A stretch of DNA of 64,000 nucleotides, taken from positions 992,001 through 1,056,000 of the forward strand of contig JAJQJQ010000059.1 in assembly GCA_028622995.1 (NCBI GenBank), given 5' to 3'. This DNA is from Panagrolaimus kolymaensis. Lineage: Eukaryota; Nematoda; Chromadorea; Rhabditida; Panagrolaimidae. Below the pieces are notes generated by a model that was given only the letters and a program-made list of their open reading frames with translations, had not been told where the DNA came from and did not search any database. The translations under genes were made by a program, and so were the position numbers. Shown here piece by piece: positions 23,271 to 35,449 of the stretch; the stretch's first letter is position 1, and each line of letters begins with the position of its first letter.

Positions 23271-23627
23271 ATGGCTTCATTTTTCAAAGCTTTCATCGCT
23301 TTTGCTATTGTCGCAATTGCTACAGCTAAATTTTCTCCAAATACTAGTCCTGCTTTAGCTGCAGGTGGAATAAATCCATACAAGGGAGGTGCAGCTGCAG
23401 GTATTGCTGGAATAAATCCACTTTATTTCATCTCCATATGATTATGGTTTTAACCCACTTTTCAATGACCTCAGCAGTAGTACTAATCCATTCATTAATT
23501 ACCCTTACGGAAGTAGTTATGGTAGTTTCAATCCCCTTCAAATTGGTATTGTACTTAATGCTGCTATCCTTTATAGTTTAAATGGCCTTGTTGGACTTGG
23601 TGGAATTAATCTTCCAAACATCCTTTC
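23271..23627 (+). pseudogene. Small Gly/Asn-rich secreted protein, unit 1, frameshifted and truncated
   Basis: It starts with a good signal peptide (MASFFKAFIAFAIVAIATA) and continues with Asn-Pro-Tyr and Gly-rich text to a stop at 23439-23441 (56 residues). Comparison with unit 2 shows one extra base near 23420-23430. In the shifted frame, recognisable text (PYDYGFNPLF, PFINYPYGSSYGSFNPL) runs on to about 23627. There it meets the junction of the tandem duplication and similarity to the small gene stops. Low-complexity Gly/Tyr/Asn composition suggests a cuticle or antimicrobial-like secreted peptide, but the function is unknown. An unrecognised intron or an assembly error could also explain the frame break. 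Confidence 0.65.
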
Positions 23628-23763
23628 AATCATGCAAAATTTTTTGCGTGCATTCATTTTTTTTTGCCTTCTTCAAAAACAATGATTGCATTTTTTTTTC
23701 ATTGCTTCATTTTTTTGTCACAAAAATTTCAAACTTTGTTGTCGTCATCGTCGTTGGTTCATC

Positions 23764-26700
23764 ATGGAATTTTCTTTGAATCGAGTAATTTTCATTATTT
23801 TGTTTTTCATCATCCAAATCTTTCATGTTTGCTTTGTTGATGCTCGTTATCCATTTATTGCTGCTCAAGTAAGTTTATTAATTTTTATGTTTTGTCCTTG
23901 CCATTAGTTTCAAAGTTTCCAAGGTTTTACATACTTTCATTTTTAGGTCCTCAACTATACATTTGAATATATTGATGATAACACTACCATATCTGTCATA
24001 GACTCCTGTGCTTCTTTAACATGGATACCTCTTGGAAAGAATGATGGAAATGATTGTAAAACTTTGAAGAGTGACTTTCTTTCCGATGTGGTTCAAGAAG
24101 ATGTAAGTTAAACTACTTTCATGGTTTATAATAGCTTAGTTTTTTTAGGAAGTAAACTTATTGGAATATTGCAAAGGTGTTGATTATCAATTTCAAAACT
24201 ATAATATTAGTGATACATTCTTCGAATATGTAAGTATTTTTTGGGTAAAGATATCTGCAACGACAAAATATGTGCATCGCTTTTCTGTTTTTTTCGTTCA
24301 TTAGTTTCAATGCATTTAATTTCTTTTTTTAGGAAACTCTTCATTATAAAATATATTTATGTGGAAATGGAAATGGCAGAGCATGTCAAGAAGATCATCC
24401 TACAGAAATAAAAATAGAAGAAATATGGGACCACCTTATTAAAAATAAAAAATCACTGCCACCTCGTGATATCTATAAAAATGATTCAATGAACGGAATA
24501 CAACCTTTTACATCTCGAATGGATATACAACATTATATTTTTGAAAATGTAAAGAAATATCGTAAATATCGTGCAAATCGTGGTAACAAAGATGGTAAAG
24601 AATGTGTTGATAGATATGGTCGAAAATATCCTCTTCCTGATGATCTTGGTGGTTGTGTAATGTTTCAACATAAAAATCCTTTAACAAACAAAACGGAACT
24701 CTTCATGCCTATGGAAAAGAAGTACTTGGTTCAATATTTGTCTATGTATTCATCCGATCATCCATTACGAAGTGATATGGCTATTTTGAACAGACTTTTA
24801 CCTGGAGAGGAGGTAAGTATTGTTGCACATTTTGTTTTATGTTTGATTATTCATGAAACAACTTAACCACTATCGATGAAGGTAATGGTGACTTTTATGT
24901 TACTATGTACTAAATGAGAGTATACTCAGTTTGATCTTGCTTTTATGTACCTTCTTATTTGATATCATATCCATACTTACATATATGTGCATTTTTAGGT
25001 GTCAAATGATTCACATAATTGTTTAACGCTCTTTATTGAAGATGGATTACAAATGTTCGTTCATTGCGTTTATTCACCATCAGATTCTTGGATGTTTAAA
25101 GCTACCGATTATGAAGCATATTTTTGTCCAAAAGAAGGTGAAATGAATCATACATATCCTCAAGGTAATTCTTCTAATATGTACGTTAATTCTGATCACA
25201 TTTTGAATGAAACTAGAACAATCAATTCGTCAAATTTTGGATTTTCTAAAGTAAGTTTTCTTCTTTAACATATTTACTTATTATTGAGAGTTTATGATCT
25301 TAAAATTCCATCTTCTAGAATTGTTACATCTCGACAAAGTTTTCTCCTAAATCGGTTTCTAATGGCATTGAAGTTTCTTTGGAACTAAAAGCAATTGGAT
25401 CTGAAACAAATTGTTTGAACTTTACTTTAAATGCAAATGCAAGCAGTGACGAGTATGCCAAAACTATTAAAGAATCGATGATGGAATATTGTCCTTGGGA
25501 TGATCAAAATTCCGCTACGGTAAACTTTAACTATACTGCGGCCTTTTCATTGTTTAATATTTTTAGGTATGTTTTCAAGTTGAATCAAAGAACCTTTTTG
25601 TTCAGTATGCTCAAATTCTTGATACAGTAAAAACTCCAATCTTATTTGACAATTGCTTCTTCCAAAATCCAACAACATCAAATAAATGCTATTATGAAGT
25701 TGACACGAAAAATGTACCGAAAATCCTTAGATTTCCTCCTCGTTTCATACCAAAGCTTGAAAAGAATGAACGTATTTCAACTGATGATGCATGGTCAACT
25801 ACCAAAGAAAAAGAACAACATTGTGGATTTGTATATTTAACCAATGAGGATAAACAAGAATGCTATGATAAACTTCTAAATATGACTGAATCTCCAATTA
25901 AAGATTATACTCTTGATGATCTTCGAGATGAATTCAAAGATTACAATAAAAGTGGTAAAGCATTGATTTGCAATTGTGATAGTGATAGGTCTCCAGAATG
26001 TGAAACACGTGTTAATGCCAATAAAGCAATAGACGATCATAAAGATGTAAGTCGTTTATCTTTTTTACTACTGTTATCTATCTTAATGCTACCTCTGTTT
26101 TCATATGTGCTTCATTTTTAGGACCTCATGTGTAACATTGGTGACATAATCGACGATCATTCCGTTATAAATGGTACCATTCAATCAACTCCATCTGATT
26201 TCTTTTGTCTTGTGAAGCTAACTATTGACTTGATAAATCACAAACCGATAAAGAAATATGAATTTAGTTCTTATGATCTTCCTGTTCACATGAAGGATAA
26301 AGATTGTCCACCTTTCTCTGAATTAGACCAATCACTCCATGGGGTTACAAATACGGATGCAGTTATTAAAGGTTGCTGGCATGATCCAAAAATTAATGAG
26401 TGAGTCTAAACTACTAAAACTTCCATTTTTATTATAGTGTTTTTTTTTAGGTATCATTGTTGCTGTCGAACTTCTAAAGAACCATGTAATACCCAAGAAA
26501 TTATCGACAACTTTAATAGTATTGAAAATGGCGATGCAAGAAAAGCTCAACAACGTATTAACTTTGGATGTGAATTCAACCATGATATTCTTACAAACGA
26601 AAGCAAAACAACTTGTAATAAACTTGAAGTTCGACATAATGTATTGATGCGATGTTATGGAGTTTTCAAGTTTACAAATGCCATGCCAGAAGTTGTTAAA

Positions 26701-26991
26701 GAAAGTAAGTTCGATGTCTAACTTTTCGTTTTCATTACAAAGTGTTTATTGTTTTTAGGTTGTTATTGGCCTCATCCACAATATCATGATGAATATTCAA
26801 TATTTTGTTCTAAAACTTTTATGGATGATCATGAACTTGCTGACAACTATTGTTTCCACATATTTGTCAATGATTACACTTCTGATAAAGAAAAGAAAGA
26901 TTTTGAACGAACCTTGATTCTTTGTTGCAATACGTTTGAATATAAGGAGGCTAAAGAAAAAATGTTAACGCGTAATGTTGCTCTTTTATAA
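23764..26991 (+). CDS. Large secreted Cys-rich glycoprotein, tandem copy 2
   Basis: Exons 23764-23868, 23947-24102, 24149-24229, 24333-24812, 24999-25250, 25319-25519, 25567-26046, 26122-26399, 26451-26704 and 26759-26991 give 839 residues. It has the same ten-exon structure, signal peptide, sequons and cysteine layout as copy 1. Exons 2-5 and 8-10 have drifted, and intron 4 is about 186 bases against 57 in copy 1. From late exon 5 to mid exon 7 the two copies are almost identical, introns included. All frames are open, so both copies appear functional. Role unknown; a secreted extracellular protein is inferred. Confidence 0.8.
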
Positions 26992-27020
26992 TTATTATTT
27001 ATATTTATTTTTGTTGTTTT

Positions 27021-27026
27021 AATAAA
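27021..27026 (+). terminator. Poly(A) signal, tandem copy 2
   Basis: AATAAA 30 bases after the stop codon. Confidence 0.7.
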
Positions 27027-27127
27027 TGTTTTTATAACCTTAGTTGGATGTTTTTAACCTAAAAGTTGTGATCATAAATTTTTTGCGTCAGTTTAAATAA
27101 AGTGGATTGTTTGTTTGTTATTGTAAA

Positions 27128-27644
27128 ACCATGCATATTTTTGAACTTCTAAAAAAGGCAACCTTTTTGTTGCTTTGTTTTTATTTTTGTAAAGCTTTTA
27201 TTACTTTATTTGTTGCTTTTGCCGCTGCTCAGTATTCTCCAATTACTAGTCCTGCTTTCGCCGCAGATGGAATCAATCCATATATGGGAGGTGGAGCAAC
27301 AGGAATTGGTGGAATTAATCCACTTATTACATATCCATATGATTATGGTTTTAACCCACTTTTCAATGGACTCAGCAGCAGTAGTACCATTCATTAACCC
27401 ATATTACAGTAGTTTCAATCCCATTCAAACTGGTCTTGGTCTTAATGCTGGCCTTTATGGTTTAAATCGCCTTGCTTGTATTGGTGGAATTAATCGTCTT
27501 TATGGTATGAATGGCCTCAATGGTTTGGGCTATCCTTCACAAGGTCTTGGACATGGATTGAATGCTGGACTTGGACTTGGTGGTTATTATTACCCTGGAT
27601 CATCTTTCTATGGAAATCCACTTCTCACTAATTCTTATTATTAA
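27128..27644 (+). pseudogene. Small Gly/Asn-rich secreted protein, unit 2, promoter/start deletion and frameshift
   Basis: The Gly-rich body is present and longer than in unit 1, ending GGYYYPGSSFYGNPLLTNSYY and TAA at 27642-27644. Compared with unit 1, about 180-200 bases holding the TATA box, leader and native ATG are missing. The deletion joins near the repeated words AAAGCTT and GCTTTT, so the reading frame now runs from a fortuitous upstream Met at about 27131 through a hydrophobic stretch. A short deletion near 27386 shifts the frame, stopping the N-terminal part at 27395-27397, while the C-terminal part continues in another frame. Two lesions make a working gene unlikely, though an unseen intron cannot be excluded. 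Confidence 0.6.
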
Positions 27645-30033
27645 AAATTAATTTAGTTTGCCTTGTAAAAAAGTAGTGTAAAAATATTTTTTGTTTCAAA
27701 AATAAATAAAATTTTTTTCTTTTTGTTGCAAAATATTAAACGATCAAATTTAATTAGTCAAAATTATCAGCAAATAATAGTTTTTGGCTAAAATAAACAA
27801 ATTTAAAAAATTCATTGTTACTAAATTTGATAATGGATATTCAGAAGAAAAAAAATCAAAAAAGTTTCAAGTTTCTTTTTATCTTTATTTTTTTGTAAAT
27901 CAAAAAAGAAATGATTCATTTCCCCCACATTTTTTTCTTCTCTTTCATTCATATCAATTCAGTAACAAAAATGAATGAAAAGAAAATGATTTTGATTGTG
28001 ATTGTGAGTCAAATTTTTTTTCATGTTTTATGAGCAACAGCAACATCACGAAAAAAAAACAGTTTTAACAAATAATTCCAACCAAAAAGTGAAATGAATG
28101 ATTTCTGTGAACTATGACTCCCGGAAGAAGGAGGCGATGGTTTTCTGATTTTATGGAGTTAAAAATTTTTTAAGCTTCGTGTTTTGGTGTTTTCTATTGA
28201 GATTTATTTATGATAGGCACTGAATTGTGAGGTAATAAAACTAAAAAACTGAATACTAAAAAGCAAAATCATTTTTGTTGATTGAATCACCTTCAGCGTC
28301 AGCAGCGTCGTCTGCTTTTGATTCATATTATTTTTTTAAAAACTGAATGAATGGAGCTATCTATGTATTAACAAGCTAGCTTGCGTGATTTTTTTTTGAG
28401 GGGAAGAAGAAACGTGTAATTGAACTTTAGCTTTTAGTTTTTTCGTATTTTTTTGCTTCGTGGTTGAAATCAGTTCGAATATTCATTTATTTATTAACCT
28501 TTACCTTGGTTTTTGTTTATCAATTTTAGGGTGATTCATAAAAAATAAGAAAATTCACTTGTATGTTTTATAAATCTTTTTCTGTCACCATCAATTCTTC
28601 CAAATATTTCCAGAATAAGAAGAAAAGGCATCTTATTCACGATGAGGAGGAAGAGGAGGATTAAGAAGAAGAAAGTCTAGTTTTAAAAGTTACTTATTTT
28701 TTTAAATTCAGAATAATCAAAAAAAGTCATAGTTTTAAATGCTTCATTTCAAATGGATTTCGTGCGTGTAAGGTAAGAAGCAGATGTTGTTCATCACTTT
28801 CGTTTTCTAAAAATTCTTTTCATTTTGATTAAAAAATACATAAATATTCAAGTTTATTGAGATTTTGTTAGTTTTTTCTTTCTTTTTTGTTGTTACATAA
28901 TTTTAGCCTAATAATTATCGTATCCCAATATTTTCTTTTGCTAACTAACATACCAGCAAGCAAGCTTATTTCCTCTAATACTATTTACTTTCTTCTTTTT
29001 TTTAAAAGTGGAATCGATTGCGCATATTAATAATCCATTGCCTCGAACAAATCAATAAATAAATCTATGTATCTTTTTTCTTTCCATCTTTCAAAAAAGA
29101 AAGGAATAATTTGTTGAAGAATTTTTTTTGCTCTAAATTTCTTCTATCAAAAATAAGGCTAATTTATCCCTTTCTTCCTTTTTTTCTTCACATATTTTCA
29201 CGTATCTGTAAATACATACATAGATTATAAAATAGCTCAATTATTATCATGGATATCATCATCCAAAAAAATCAATCAACCATTTATAATAATAATTCAT
29301 AATTCGATCACCATCATCATTATTATCAACGTTTATAATAAATAAAAGAAATGGAGAAAAGAAAAAAGAGTTTAATCACACCAAAACCATTCTCAAATAA
29401 AATATTTTGACAACACCAACGAAGAAAAAATATGGGTGATGATGATGTCATATGAAAAGACTGATGTGAAGAGGAATAGGAAGAAGAGACACTCTCTCAT
29501 AATGTCGTCGTTCAGCTGCGATGAAAATAAACAACACCACAAAAACGATCGCGATACTTCCTTGCCACCACCTTCAATGTCTCCAAATAAAAATGTTTCT
29601 CTTCTTTCTTTTTTTTTTGTTTTATAGATGGTGGCTGCCATTCCATCCCAGCAGCAGCCAAGGCCGTCGATCGCCGTTATTTTTTTTTGTTTATGTTTGC
29701 TCGCTTGCGCGGCAACGGATGTGATTGCTTTTTTTTTCTTGTCTCCCGCGTCTTCCAATAATCTTACCGCGATTTTTGTTTGAAGCCACGATCGGTGTTC
29801 AACAAAAAAAATTTTTTGAACAAAATTTCTTTTTCGTTGACTTTGACTTTTTTTTTGTGCGCAATCAAGAAAAAAAAGTGTTTATTTTTGTGACTCTCCT
29901 CTTCTTCCTATCTTTTTTTTCTTCCTCTCCAAACAAAATAAACGTGATCGATGTTGTTGTTGTTTATATTTAACCGCTATCATTCATAACTTGTTATCGT
30001 TATTATTATTTCTTTCTTTTTTCAGGCATCAAA
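27645..30033. other. Intergenic region upstream of the formin gene
   Basis: AT-rich with scattered GA- and TC-rich parts and no confident gene. A T-rich acceptor at 28613 followed by a short acidic frame (NKKKRHLIHDEEEEED, stop at 28662-28664) could be a stray terminal exon, but no upstream exon was found. Confidence 0.5.
30020..30025 (+). promoter_or_regulatory. Probable trans-splice acceptor of the formin gene
   Basis: TTTCAG inside a long T-rich tract, 8 bases before the ATG at 30034, without an in-frame upstream exon. Confidence 0.45.
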
Positions 30034-33000
30034 ATGTCTTCTTTTGGCACTATGTTCAAGAAAAAACGAAAGAATTCTGCTGATAGGGTATGGTCTTTAT
30101 TATTTGAAAGAATTTTTGGTTCCATGATATTTATGTGTTATTACATTTTTAGCAATCTCGTACTGAAAGTTTTATCTCAAATGATGGTTCTCATACTGAT
30201 GTTATTATCTCGGATCAACGAATCAAAGAACTTGCTGTAAGTTATTGTGCTTTATCTTGATACTTCTTGCTATTTGCCACTCTTTTTGTTTTGTATCTTT
30301 TCATCATCCTCATGTTTATCTTTCTAGGCTTCGACAAATATCCCTGAAAATGTATTGATAAGTATGGATAATGGTCAAAAGATGGAACTTCTCAAAGCTT
30401 ATGAAAAGTCTCAAACCGCAGGCTCAAGTAATATTTTGAAATTATGTTCTGAACTACAATACTCCATCGGCGATGATACAAAGTTTATTTCTATTGAAAG
30501 TGTTACAACTGCTCGTCAACTTCTTCAAAATTGTCTTCTTGGTGAAATCAGAACTGTAAGATTCATCGCAATTCTGTTTCTTATTCTTATATGTTACTTT
30601 TTAGCTTATCGAGAACAATGGAATAGTTTACTTTCTGAAGATTATCTCAAGGAAAATGTTCATGTTGGAAGAAGCATTCAATAAGAGACTGGGATCTGTG
30701 TCAAAACATCTGCTTTACATAAATGAATGCATATCTTGTATTCATCAAGTTTTCAGCACTGATGTAAGTTTATTAACATTATTTTTGGATTTTCTGATTT
30801 TCTCTTTTTCAGATTGGTTACAAACTACTTGCTGATCCTCACTCTTCAACTGTTTCACAACTATGCATTTCTCTGATGGTTCTTAATGAAGTTTATGAAA
30901 CGAAGTGTACCTCAAAGAGTCAAGCAGATGCTATTGATACCAACAATATTGATCAAGCTCGTTATAACATTCTTCGAATTCTTGCTCCACTTCCTGTATA
31001 CGTTGATTATTCTACTAAAGAAACTTTACTACCTCATGTTCTTCGAAGTCTCGATTTTGCTGCTATGGTAAAATGTCGTTCAAGGTTTAGCTGTGCTGTT
31101 GATTGTCTAACAAGTGAAAGCCCTAAAGTCGTTAATGTGGCTTTGAATTTTATCAATACGATCATAAATAATGCTGGCAGCGAAACGCATGAGCTTCAAG
31201 CAAGAATTATAATGAGAAATGAAATTTTACGTGCTGGAATGTCTCATCATTTGAATGTAAGTTTTTGGCGGCTTTTTGTGGATTTATGAAATGTTGTTTT
31301 TAGCATCTTCGTAAACTTGGCGAAAAACATGAAGGAATTGAGAAAGCGTTTCTTAGCTTTGAAGAACTACAAACTGATGATTTCAATGAATTGGAGCAAG
31401 TCTTTAAAGAAAAGTAAGCTTTCCACTGACTAACTTTATCTAATAAACTTTGAGTTTTTCAGACCTGATCTTAATACTTTCAAAGGATGTGTTCAATCAT
31501 TCGGCCATTTTGAAGATGATCTCATTGGTATTCTTCAGGTGTTGGCTTTAGTCAGTGAAGGGGCTCATAGCCGTAAACTTTATTTTGTCTATGCTGAACA
31601 TGTTCTTCGACAATGTCTTTTTGGAATACCCGAACAAGCTGAAACGCCTTCATCTCTTCTTTATGGTATTGGAGCTGATGATGCTTTAACTAATGCACAA
31701 GATGGTTTTTCAAAGCACTTGATGGCGAAATTACATTCAACGAATATGCAGAAGGAACAAGCCATGACGAAATGTTATCAATATCAACTAAAGATGGCTG
31801 AATTCATCGAAGAAACTGAAAGATTACGAGCTCATGTATGTTTATTCCTTGCTCGTGCAGTTAAACGTTTAATTTTTAGATTGCTAATCCAAATGAAAAT
31901 CCTCTTCCACCCAAAACATCATGTGATCTTCCAACTGAACAACTCAAACCAATGGCATCAACATCTTCTGGATTACCGCCTGTTACTGGCGGACCTCCTC
32001 CACCACCACCTCCTGGTGGGTTACCAAGAGTAACAGGTGGTCCACCACCTCCTCCTCCACCTGGTGGTTTACCGAAAGTTGGAGGTGGACCTCCACCACC
32101 GCCGCCTCCTCCATCACTTGGCGGTCCTAAAGCTCCTCCACCACCTCCAATGGGATTACTCAATTCAAAGAAAGGTCCAGCTGCTCTATCAGGAATGTCA
32201 AATCTTGCTTCTTTTGTTCCACCATTACCACCTCATTTGAAAGAAAAGAAGGATGTCTTTAGTGATAAACCTATGAAAAAGCTTCATTGGAAAGATTGTA
32301 TTGTAAGTTCACAACTTTTTCAAGTTATCGCAAATAAACTATTGTTAATTTTAGATTCCACCGATTCAAATTCCTGACAAATCCTTATGGGCTCTCATTG
32401 ATGATCGAGATGTTTGCAAACCAGAAGTGATAGCAAAAATTCAAGATAATTTCTTTGTTGATAAACAAGCGTAAGCTTCATTTTTTACTCTTTAAGACTT
32501 TTTAACTTTTTGTTGTTTTTTAGAAAGCCTCGAAGTAGTTCAGCTGAATCATCTAAATCAAAGAAGGGAACTAAAACATTCGTAATTGATGATCCAACAA
32601 CATTGAGAAATGGCGCCATCATCTTTGCTTCCTTCAAACTTTCGTGTTCTCAATGGGCTGATGCAATTTATAATGTTGATCTTCATATTCTTACTTCATC
32701 TTGCATAGAAAGAGTCTTGAAAATCCTGCCCGAAATGGATGTAATTCAAAAGCTAGCTGAATGTTCACTCCAAGATATCGCAGAAATGGATGAAGCTGAG
32801 AAATTTTTTGCTGTATCTGCTAAAATTCCTGCATTAAAAGCTCGTCTCAACGCCATCCTTCTTCGTCAAACATGGATGGAAAAGATTACAATAATAAAGA
32901 AGGACCTTTCATCGTTGGATCTTGGTATTGCAGCATTTCAATCAGAAAGTCTCAAAGTGTTCTTAAATTTGGTTTTATTCGTTGGTAACTATATGAATCG

Positions 33001-34082
33001 AACATCATCATCTATGGCTCCTGCATATGCTTTCAAGTTGACATTGCTGAAAACTTTGAACACTATCAAAGGAAATGAACCATCTTATTCATTGCTTCAT
33101 GCGTTATCAGAATTAATGAACAATATCTTTCATCATAATGTTCTTTCAACCGAATTGGATATCATCGCAACTGCAGCCAATGTTGATTTTACTATGCTCA
33201 AAGAACAAGTGGCTTCAATGCAAAAAGAAACGAATTCTGTATGTTATTTTTGTTTCATTCATAATTATGTACTGATGATAACTTTTTTAGACGGCGAAAT
33301 TCCTTGAAACCTTCAAAGCTGCTAATACGAATGATAAATTTTCTGAAAAGATGACAGATTTTATCAAACATGCTTCAAGTGATATTGCTACTATTTCTGT
33401 GGTAAGTTAGTTTATCTCATTGTTAGTATCCTAACATGCTTTATTCTGTTTTTAGCAACTTAACAATGTCGATCAACGATGGGAAGCTCTCCAAGATTAT
33501 CTCGCAACCAAGAAGCTGTCATACAAAATGAAAGATCTCTTCGATGATGTGATCCAATTCCGAGCTGGTTACAATGAAATATGTATTCAACATCAAAAGA
33601 AGAAGGAACTTCAAGAAAAGAAGAAAGAAACACCAAAGACTCGCATGCCATTGAAATCCATTCATCCTCCAAATCTTCATCTTCAAACGAATGCTCAGAA
33701 AACTGCTGATGGTCGAGGATTTCTTGATAGTATGCTGGAGAATATCGATAAAGGTTACTACAGAAGTGATGGAAAGAAAACTCCTCGTCAAAGTCGAACT
33801 CCTGATACTGCATTTGATCCATGTCGAATAAGAAGAAGTAAAATCTTTAATGAAAAGAATGATCGTGTAAGAACAAACGTTGATGAAGATAAAAACAAGG
33901 CTGGTTATCGAATTCGTCAAATTGGTCGTCCAACATATTTTGTTCCACCAACAACAACGCCGTCATCAACGACATCAACAACAGATGAAAATTCATACCG
34001 ATCAACTACTAATACTTCAAGAAGCTCGAATTCTGGTCCTCCTCCAACTTCAGCACTTCTCGATGAATTGAAAAATTTGTGA
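30034..34082 (+). CDS. Diaphanous-related formin
   Basis: Exons 30034-30087, 30153-30236, 30328-30555, 30605-30763, 30813-31256, 31304-31413, 31463-31835, 31880-32302, 32355-32470, 32524-33238, 33291-33401 and 33456-34082 give 1147 residues. Order of domains: short basic N-terminus; GTPase-binding/FH3 armadillo region (about 25-450); a coiled-coil segment with EETERLR; FH1 (about 505-575) with three GGPPPPPPP profilin-binding runs; FH2 (about 595-1000), including MKKLHWKDC and NYMNRT; and near residues 1024-1045 a DAD-like FLDSMLENIDKG followed by KKTPRQSR. FH1-FH2 nucleates and elongates unbranched actin; DAD binding to the N-terminal half inhibits until a Rho GTPase acts. The complete set supports the diaphanous class (C. 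elegans CYK-1 type). Not FHOD or FMNL as far as I can see. Confidence 0.92.
31970..32115 (+). repeat. FH1 tandem repeats in the formin gene
   Basis: Three imperfect repeats of about 60 bases, each encoding a G-L-P-x-V-x-G-G-P run followed by seven or eight prolines. These are the profilin-binding tracks, and probably a site of copy-number change. Confidence 0.85.
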
Positions 34083-34548
34083 TACTCATACTATTTTAGA
34101 TATCTCTCTTATTTGACTTTATATCCATTCCATAGTTTTATGTATTTGTCTTTAACTTTTTTGTTTGTTGTCGTTGCATTCATTGCCTTTAATTGTCATG
34201 CATAATCATTTATTACTTGTTTTGTTGCTGTATTATTATTCCATAATAATTTGTGTGTTTTTGTTTGTTTATATTAGCAAAAAATAAATAAAAGGTTTTA
34301 TTGTTCTTCTTTTGTGTTGTCAACAAGCTTCAGTCAATAGCCACGGTAATAAAGAAAATACAGTTAGTTAGTTTTAAATCTGTTAATAAAAAGCACTCGA
34401 TGAAGTTAATATGCAATCAGACTTAGTCGTTCATGGATACGGTGTTTAGAAAGACTCCTAACTATGAAAGTTTCCAACTCAAACTAGGTATAAGGCTATC
34501 TCCAACAAAGCAATAAAAAATCAGCAAGCATTTATTCATTAAAACTTT
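34083..34548. other. Convergent 3' spacer after the formin gene
   Basis: Contains overlapping AATAAA signals at 34283-34292 for the formin mRNA. No gene seen. Confidence 0.6.
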
Positions 34549-35449
34549 TTACTTATCACAACTAAACTTTTTGCGTCGTCGTTGATGTCCAACACCACCA
34601 TCATCAGAATTTTTGCTACCAGTATTTTTTGAAACGGTGCTAACATCATAATTTCGAGCATATTTTTCTCTTTCTTTTTTCAACCATTCTTTTTCACGTT
34701 TTTCTAACATTTTTCGACGTTGTCGACGATGTTCTTCTTGAGCTGTAGCAATTTCCTTTCGTATTTGTCGATCTAAATCTGTTGAACAGTTATCATGAGT
34801 TTCAGCTAACATTTCATATTCCTTCTTTGTTGATAATAATGATTTCAAATATTGTTTATCAATTTCAATTAGATCAGGATTCTTTGTTTGAAATACTGAT
34901 TCTTTAGGTTTACCAGGTGTATGAGAAAGAAGTTTGATGGAACATACGTCAGCTGTGGCATCTTCGTCTTCTTCTTCAGCAGTTGCAATGGTTGTTGTTG
35001 GCTTTGATTTTGCTTTTGATGATGGAGGTTTTGAAATAGTTGGAGGTGGTGGTTCACGATCTTTATTATCTTCATTAGCTGTTGTTGGTGTTGTTGTTGC
35101 AAGTATTGATGGAGGACATGCAGTTGGAATTGAAGTTAATGATGAAGCAGAAGTTGAAGGCGTTAAAGGTGCCGAAGAAATTGATGGCGTTGAAGAAGCA
35201 GGAGTTGATTTGATTGGAGTACTAAAAGATACAACAAATAATGAATTAATGATTTCCAAACAAACAAACAAACGAAAAATAAACTTACTCTTTGTTTGCA
35301 ATAGCTTTTTGAGATTGTTTCACACTATCATCACTTGAACTTTCTTCATCTCCATCAGAATCAGATTCATTTTCAACGATATCAATCACTTTTGATGTTG
35401 ATGCTGCAGTGGCTGTTTTACTTGGTGGAGGTTCCTTCTTTTTTGACAT
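34549..35449 (-). CDS. Charged, probably nuclear protein of unknown function
   Basis: Exons 35449-35289 and 35221-34549 give 277 residues. The N-terminal 55 residues contain an acidic Ser/Asp/Glu run (casein kinase 2-like sites). Residues about 56-125 are Ser/Thr/Pro-rich and disordered. Residues about 150-240 are strongly helical and charged, with EEHRRQRRKMLEKREKEWL as a likely basic coiled coil. The tail ends in RRRKKFSCDK, a possible nuclear localisation signal. There is no signal peptide or known catalytic motif. The ATG at 35449 is the first in the frame. I do not recognise a family. Confidence 0.65.

Larger units (their letters stand above)
19540..27660 (+). repeat. Tandem duplication, unit about 4.1 kb
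   Basis: Two head-to-tail units, about 19540-23630 and 23630-27660. Each holds a large secreted Cys-rich gene followed by a small Gly/Asn-rich gene. Even the promoter-proximal text is shared (the GCCTTCTTCAAAAA-to-TTCATCATGG stretch at 19577-19692 and 23660-23766). The junction near 23630 falls inside the small gene of unit 1, truncating it, which places one crossover breakpoint there. Both large genes have identical exon number and intron phases. Confidence 0.9.

Noticed and set aside
28614..28664. Short acidic terminal-exon-like frame after a TTTCCAG acceptor
   Set aside because: No partner exon upstream; it is listed only as a note in the spacer entry.
31876..32163. Minus-strand Gly-rich open frame opposite the formin FH1
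   Set aside because: It is the antisense of the proline repeats; the plus strand has a clear, in-phase formin exon.
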